A stretch of DNA of 64,000 nucleotides. It comes from Corbicula japonica (taxonomy: Eukaryota; Mollusca; Bivalvia; Venerida; Cyrenidae). Within the stretch, counting starts at the first letter, position 1. Every line of letters starts with the position of its first letter. Below the pieces are notes generated by a model. It did not search any database and had not been told where the DNA came from. It saw only the letters and a program-made list of their open reading frames with translations. The position numbers were made by a program, and so were the translations under genes. The stretch covers positions 578,001-642,000 of the forward strand of contig JAZAYU010000175.1 in the NCBI GenBank assembly GCA_038501625.1. The letters run 5' to 3'. This document shows positions 58,291 to 64,000 of the stretch, piece after piece.

Positions 58291-58988
58291 AGATGAAAAG
58301 GGAACTTTGAAAGCCACCGAACACGACAAATATGAAAATACTGCAGGCTCGGTTTGATTGAGCCTGTTCATGGGCAGTAATGGGAATGCTTATTACTGCC
58401 CACGCCGCCTAGCCCCGGGTTGAGCGCAACTCAGTAATTACACCATTAAATAGTACAATTTCGATCCATCCCAAACGATGGTATGCATATGGCGGTGAAC
58501 ATGGAACCTTCAATGAGGTATTTTCAGATTAATACCATTCCATGTTCAGCGGCGTATGGTCCCCAGATAAAAGAATGGGTTTGCCCTAAACGAGAAAACA
58601 ATGGGCGGAACTAAACAGAATAGAATTTTGACAGGGGATCTTAGAATATAAATCCTGCATATCACAGATCACGCCAAAGGCAAAATTTAAAAACCAGGAA
58701 GTATATTCTTGGGGGTGATTGGACAATATCCAAATCTATATTTGCTGGGATATTGAAACCACCTATCTATAAACTGGCCGAAATATTAAAACAAAAATAA
58801 TTTTAGAAGTACCATAAACATAGTACATAAGTATCGTGCTCAGCCGACCTTCAAAGGACGTAACTGATAACAGCACTGATTGAATGTACGGGGAGACTTT
58901 TTACAGCCGCCACACGGCACAAACAACGCTACTGTGATATTGAAATAGATGAAAAGGGAACTTTGAAAGCCACCGAACACGACAAATA
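58291..58988 (+). mobile_element. Family C element inserted in copy 3 RNase H, with TGATAT target duplication
   Basis: TGATAT at 58285-58290 and 58989-58994 flanks the insertion; copy 2 has the site once. The element begins AGATGAAAAGGGAACTTTGA and repeats that end sequence at about 58947. It contains an AGGCTC/GAGCCT stem and a CCGCCTAGCCCCGGG block. No coding frame. It is the best-defined copy of the family. Confidence 0.85.
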
Positions 58989-59024
58989 TGATATGCATAT
59001 TTCACCTTTTTTTGAAAGACTTCT

Positions 59025-59167
59025 CATTTTTGTTTTTTGTTAGTGGCGTCCTTTTTGAAACTGATTATTTTATTAACCATGCTCTCTCCCCCTCTCTTCT
59101 TCTTGACTGTGTGGGGAGGCTGTTTTTTCTGAATGTGGCAATTCCTGATATGCATATTTCACCTTTT
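59025..59167 (+). mobile_element. Family R tail, 143-bp truncated insertion in copy 3
   Basis: Compared with copy 2 (GAAAGACTTCTACTGC), extra sequence lies between two TTCT words. It contains the tail landmarks GTTAGTGGCGTCC, CATGCTCTCTCCCCCTCTCT, GTGGGGAGGCTG and GATATGCATATTTCACCTTT. This is a recent 5'-truncated insertion, supporting the idea that the tail is the 3' end of a retroelement. Confidence 0.8.
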
Positions 59168-61129
59168 TCTACTGCATAGGCTATCACTCTTTTCTTGTTT
59201 TCATGTACTTGATACAGAACAGCTCCTAATCCTGTATTACAAGCATCAATGTGAAGTTCAAATGGTAGATCAAAGTCAGGATATGCCAAAATTGGTGGTG
59301 ATGTAAGTATTTCTTTAAGATGTTCAAATGTCCTTTGTTCTAATTCTGTCCACTGCCAAACTTATTCTGTTTTTGAATTTTTCTTTTTGGAGGTTGGTGG
59401 TAAGAGTTCATTCAATGGTTTGGTTATCTTGCTGAAATCCTTTACAAATCTCCTATAATAACCAGCAAACGCTAAGAAAGATCTTAGTTCATCTGCGTTG
59501 CTTGGTGTAGGCCAGTTTCTTACTTTGTCGATTTTTTCCGGATCGGTTTCCACTCCGTCCTCACTTACAACATGTCCCAAAAATTTGACGCGTTTTTGAA
59601 GGAAGAAGCATTTATCGGCTAATAATTTCAATCCACATTCTTTAAGTCTGGTTAAAATAAGATCTAGACGTTGCAGATGTTGTTCGAAATTTTCCGAAAA
59701 AATAATCAAATCATCAAAGTAAATTAAGCAGATGGTCATGTTGTAATCGCCTAAGCACTCTTCCATGAGGCGCTGGTATGTCGCAGGTGAATTCGACAAA
59801 CCAAAGGGCATTTTTACATATTCATAGAAACCTAGTGGCCCAACAGTAAATGCTGTTCTTTCTGAGTGTCTTCAACCTCAACATGATGATACCCTGCCTT
59901 CATATCCATTACAGTGAACAGTTTTGCTCCTTTTAAACAATCAAAGACTTCCTCAATGCGTGGTAGAGCATAAGCATCTTTAACTGTCTTTATTAAGCAT
60001 TCTGTAGTCAATGCACATTCGGAGTTTTCCATTTTTCTTCCTAACTAATACAATGTTAGATGCCCAGGGTGATTTGGATTTTTGTATTACACCAGATGCT
60101 AGAAGTTGCTCAAGATGTTGTCTTACATCTTCAACCATAGCAGGTGGTATTCGCCTATGCTTTTGTTTGAACGGTACATCATCAACTAAATCTATCCGAT
60201 GTTTAATTTTGTCACATGTTCCAATATTCGTGTCATCTTTGGAAAAAATATCAATGTGTTTTTGAAGAAGTTGACTTAATTGATGGTTCTGATGTTCAGT
60301 TGATGTTGATTCAATGTGTATTTGATCAAAGACTTTAGACTCGGATTCTGTTTGTTCAAGTTTGTGAAATACAGCATCATCTACTTTTACTGGTTGGAGT
60401 TCACAAACAATCGCCCTTGGTGGAATACTAACTGTCTGTGTAGATAAGTTTGAGATGTTCACATTTATCTCTCCATTATGTTTGTAAACATACTGTATGA
60501 CTGAAGATGTTATGTCAACAAGTGAATTAATTAGGCATTCCTCTGATTCCTGTATGAGAGCACAAGTAGGTTGATGGTCCAACTCTCTATCAGTGTAACC
60601 TTTGATGTTTACTGATGCATTTGGCTCTATGATGACGTTACAGTGTTCTGCACTTCTTACAATTGCTATGCGATCTTTGTTTCTTTTTAGTTCTTTGTCT
60701 CTTAAAGCTATACACCTGAACGCCAAATACCAGGGTGTGTGTAGATTGGCTTTTTGTAGATAAGATTCACCAAAGTTGTTTCTGCAATCCACAAGAAGTT
60801 CATTTAATATGTTTGTTCCAATAAGTACAGGTGTCTTTTTGTTGTAAGGAGTATCTGGTGTTATCAAGAAAATGCAGGTCTGTCCATCAGTCTTTGGTAC
60901 ACCATCAGTTTGTAATGTTGCTTCAACATAACCAATGTATCGGAGCTTACTGCCATCAGCACATTCTACATTTAGTATGTTCTTCAGTGAATGAAGTTCC
61001 AAGTCTGCAAGATGTTGTTGGTAAAAAGCTTGACTAATGTAACTAATCCGGCTACCGGTATCCAATAATGCTGTTGTTTCAATGTTGTTTATCTTAATAT
61101 TTGTTTCAGTAGAACTGCCAATTAGTTGC

Positions 61130-61188
61130 GGACCATTGTTGTCTGTGCCTAAGTTTGGTCCTTTCACAGGGGCACTTGTTAGTTTCCC
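61130..61188 (-). promoter_or_regulatory. Putative -1 frameshift site, copy 3
   Basis: GGGAAAC (61188-61182) adjoins the gag TAA (61181-61179), with the same downstream pairing segments as in copies 1 and 2. Confidence 0.7.
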
Positions 61189-61893
61189 TGGCAGTATTTT
61201 GCAATGTGTCCCTCCTGACCACATTGATAGCATTTCCTGGTGTCTACATAGGCATCGAAATTCTGTTGGCTATTTTGATTTGTATTAGCAGGTTTGAATG
61301 TATTGGATCCTGTTGGTCTTCTTGGTCGGAATGATCCACGGCCTCTATTTTCTCTTTGATTGTTTCCTCTACCTCTAAATCCTCTACCCCTGTTAAATCC
61401 TCTATTATACTGCCACTGATTACCATCTGTGTACGTTTGATCCTTTTCTTATTCTAACTTTTTAATTCTCTCGTTCATTTTCTCTAGGAGCTCCTTAACT
61501 TCTGTTAATTCAGATTTTCCTTCGGGTTTCTCTGGTTTGTTAATGGCGTGACACTTTGTTGATTCAATGTCAATTTCCAAATCTTTCTCAATTCTCCTCA
61601 CCTCCACTTTAAAATCATCATAGTTGGCAATTGTGTGGAACTGATACACTGAGTTATGCTTAAGTGGTTTCAACATCCCATCATAAAATATTTTCTTGAG
61701 CATATCACTTCCATGTGCGACAGCTCCTAGCTGTACTGCTTTAGCATAGATATCCTCAATTCTTGATGCATACTTGACAATTTATTCTCCTTTCTTTTGT
61801 TGACAAGCATAAAGGTTTTTCATTATTGACTCTGGTGTTTCAATATCTCCATAAATACTCTCAAACTTTTTCATCACTTCAGTGAGAGATGCA
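61179..61893 (-). pseudogene. gag: gag C-terminal part of copy 3
   Basis: It is the same truncated gag as copy 2, with the same junction, same extra TAA and same internal TAA (61451-61449). One visible difference is I for S in the DSESTKC segment. The zinc knuckle is retained. Confidence 0.8.
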
Positions 61894-61896
61894 TCA

Positions 61897-62301
61897 GTCT
61901 CTTGAAAAGCGAACAAGCTGTGAGATATAAACCCCGTAAGAAGTTGCACGAGGAACATCGCCGTCTAGAAACGGAAAATTGACTATATTAAAATTAAAAT
62001 CATCTCTTTTATCATAAATTTTAGTAGTGACGTAACCATTCTCGATGGATAGATTTAAATCAAGGAAGTTTGCTTGCTTTTCTGAAGTGTTTGCTTTGTT
62101 AAGCTGTAGTTCTTTAGGATAAATCTTATTAACCAGTGATGACAAATGGTTATTATCTATATTTAATAAATCATCAAGGTACCTCGAGGTGTTGTTAAAA
62201 GCTGTAATAATATCATCTTGATGTTCGGTAGAAAGAGATAACATGAAATCTCTTTCATAACAGTATAAAAACAGATCAGCAACAAGGGGTGCACAATTGT
62301 T
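61897..62301 (-). mobile_element. Family R reverse-transcriptase fragment replacing gag N-terminus (copy 3)
   Basis: It has the same 405-bp length, junctions and open frame as 52859-53263, with a handful of substitutions. Its presence at identical borders shows that copies 2 and 3 descend from one rearranged unit. Confidence 0.85.
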
Positions 62302-63164
62302 CAGAAATTTACAAAATGAATTCTTCCATTAACTAACTTAGTTGTTTACTTTGAAGAAATAATTCTAAAATTATTATTAAGAAACAAAATTTCTAAATAA
62401 TAATATTTACTTTCCAAAATATATCAAATTTTGGGAATATATAACAAATACTTGCTAATTTTCAGAATTTATATTCCAAATGAGATTACAGTACTTAATA
62501 AAATTTTAAAAATATAAAAAAATACAAAATTTTATTAGATAATGCTATAAATGATGTAAATCAAAGACCTAGGTAAAAAAATCAAAAATTATCCCAGGAA
62601 AAAAACAGTGAAAAGGTTAACACATTAGCAATTTGACTCACCGACTGTTGAACAGCACTGGATCTTTATACACTAACACTATGTAAATGTTTATAGTATT
62701 ATGCACAAGTGTAAATGTCTGTAAACAGTTCCGTTGATCCTTTCCGAAAACGGAACGTCCATGATATCTCGTAAAAACGTCCTTGAATAGAGCTCTGTAA
62801 CTAATGCTAGCTAGCTTGAATTTCGGATAACAATATGCAGCCTGGATCCAGTGAAACGAATCGATCCCTGGGTACCCAAACGATGAATCTCGACCTGAAT
62901 TCTCCAGAAGTCGTGTGATGTATGTCATTATCAATGGTTTCAAGTGTGACGAATATAGTTAGGGACTGACCACACTATCAATGCTTTCAAGTGTGACCAC
63001 AAAATTAATAATATATGTGAAAAGTCACTGTCTTCTCAAGTATAGAGAGAAGTATATTTTACTACACGTAAAATATGGTTAAGTCCACAACTTTTGAGTA
63101 TCAAAAGTTCAACACTAAACACGGAAATAAGTCCACATGCACTAATAATCCAGATTAAAATTTT
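62302..63164 (-). other. Shortened leader of copy 3
   Basis: It matches the copy 2 leader and contains the 101-codon leader frame at 62943-62638. Confidence 0.7.
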
Positions 63165-63177
63165 ACGTTGGGCGCCA
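63165..63177 (-). promoter_or_regulatory. Primer-binding site of copy 3 (tRNA-Lys type)
   Basis: TGGCGCCCAACGT on the minus strand, three bases from LTR D. Confidence 0.8.
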
Positions 63178-63180
63178 TTT

Positions 63181-64000
63181 TGTAACCCTTTGGGTATTCA
63201 GCGTTAATGGGGCATAAATACACAGGTTATAGGTGATTCCAAATAACAATAAGAAAGTTCCATCTACATTCAGCTTTAATAATCTGTTCAGATACAATGT
63301 CTTGAAGAGGTGGAAATACATGTATGGAAAACCCGGAAACCCGGAAATCCAGAAATACAGTAGTCCAGAAATATATACGATCTGAAAAGATACATTTAAT
63401 TTATTACAAACAATAAATATCAGTACTAAAAACAGATTCACAAAACAATCCTTAACAAAACAAGTCATGATATGATACATTACACAACGTTACACAATTG
63501 AAATGATAATCTGATGCAAGGTTATTACATACAACATATTAGATATAATATTGTGGTTCTTTGCTTATAGACTGGTTTCCGGCGTAACCCAAATGATATT
63601 TCAAATAGATAAATCTAAAACATATAAGTCTGATGATTCAGTGCTGTTCCCTTATTACTTGTGATTTACACAACCATATTCATTTACAGTAATTACATAC
63701 ATTTATCAATGTGATAAACATCCACTGGTCTACAATGGTCTACAATAAACAGTCACACACTCTTCTAACGCTGTCTGGTGCTGTGCAGTGAATACTGAAA
63801 TACCAATCACCATTTTAAGAATCATGCTTGTGTTAATAAGAAATTGGCAGCGCGCAGACCAAAGCGACAGAACCCTGAATAAGTCAGACTCGCGGAAACA
63901 TATGACAAAGAATCCAATGTCATCAGAAAAACCGACGAAAACGATTCTGAACCAATTCACAAAGAACACTACATTAAGAAGTTACCTTAGAATCCATAAA
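63181..64000 (-). repeat. LTR D, cut by the window end
   Basis: The first 820 bases of the LTR are present, starting TGTAACCC. It mixes features of LTR B/C (duplicated GGTCTACAAT word) with some of LTR A (ACACAACGTTACACAATTG, CATCAGAAAAA), suggesting past recombination or conversion among LTRs. It also has an unique TTTAATTT insertion near 63397. Confidence 0.85.

Larger units (their letters stand above)
55718..61233 (-). pseudogene. pol: pol polyprotein of gypsy copy 3, disrupted
   Basis: It shares with copy 2 the open protease-RT segment (61233-59980), the same two frameshifts around motif A, the YFDD palm (59811-59362) and the TAA after it, and the same stop after the GPY/F region. It lacks the copy 2 integrase nonsense change, so a 460-codon frame (58007-56625) spans the end of RNase H, the zinc-binding part (H...H, CKRC) and the whole integrase core with HSDQGGNFES and GATERLNRT, where copy 1 has K for Q. 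RNase H is split by two insertions (58291-58988 and 59025-59167). The C-terminal tail (56167-55718) has the AT-hook. Confidence 0.85.
35103..64000 (-). mobile_element. Head-to-tail array of three Ty3/gypsy retrotransposons sharing four LTRs
   Basis: The layout is LTR-internal-LTR-internal-LTR-internal-LTR, with LTRs at 35103-36216, 45949-47076, 54149-55264 and 63181 to beyond the window. The internal parts are about 9.7, 7.1 and 7.9 kb, all with coding on the minus strand. Each internal part begins beside a primer-binding site and ends with a purine tract. None is intact. The array runs off the window, so the total number of units is unknown. Confidence 0.9.

Overview
The window is AT-rich, intron-containing animal DNA dominated by transposable elements. 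The organism is most likely a bivalve or another lophotrochozoan. That inference rests on a Ly6-type gene with phase-1 introns, a Mutator-like transposase fragment beside an I-PpoI-like endonuclease, a Penelope-type reverse transcriptase family, and dispersed modular repeats of a kind I associate with bivalve genomes. No search was run, so the host name is an inference. Only one ordinary host gene is well supported: a three-exon gene at 2899-4676 (+) for a 124-residue secreted, probably GPI-anchored, ten-cysteine Ly6/uPAR protein. Everything else I can explain is repeat or mobile DNA.

For cross-reference I name four repeat families. Family P is palindromic hairpin elements ending in AAGGTTATAAA (copies at 985, 8025, 8946 and 15020); the 8946 copy is a perfect palindrome. 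Family R is a retroelement with a Penelope-type reverse transcriptase and a characteristic 3' tail ending near GATATGCATATTTCAC; most copies are 5'-truncated tails. Family C is a roughly 0.6-0.7 kb non-autonomous element. Family Q carries arrays of the 12-bp palindrome TTCCGATCGGAA.

Layout: 1-10 kb holds the Ly6 gene, family P/R/C copies and a 698-bp long-inverted-repeat element with TTAA target duplications. 10-16.5 kb holds a 757-bp tandem duplication, one copy of which has a long TA microsatellite, followed by a 4.7-kb imperfect inverted-repeat domain with a tRNA-like sequence near its centre. 17.2-18.2 kb is a CpG-rich satellite of five nested palindromes. 18.9-21 kb holds two family Q copies and a modular repeat. 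24-27.3 kb is a duplicated block whose second copy is interrupted by about 2.5 kb carrying a decayed Mutator-like transposase fragment and an intact His-Me-finger endonuclease frame. 28-35 kb has further repeats and a 475-bp tandem repeat.

From 35103 to the window end is a head-to-tail array of three Ty3/gypsy (Metaviridae) elements on the minus strand sharing four LTRs (the last is cut by the window end). Each has a tRNA-Lys-type primer site, a gag zinc knuckle, a GGGAAAC slippery heptamer touching the gag stop with a possible pseudoknot after it, and pol in the order protease-RT-RNase H-integrase with a C-terminal tail that contains an AT-hook. All three copies are disrupted. Copies 2 and 3 share many identical lesions, including replacement of the gag N-terminus by a family R reverse-transcriptase fragment, so they most likely arose by tandem duplication of an already defective unit.
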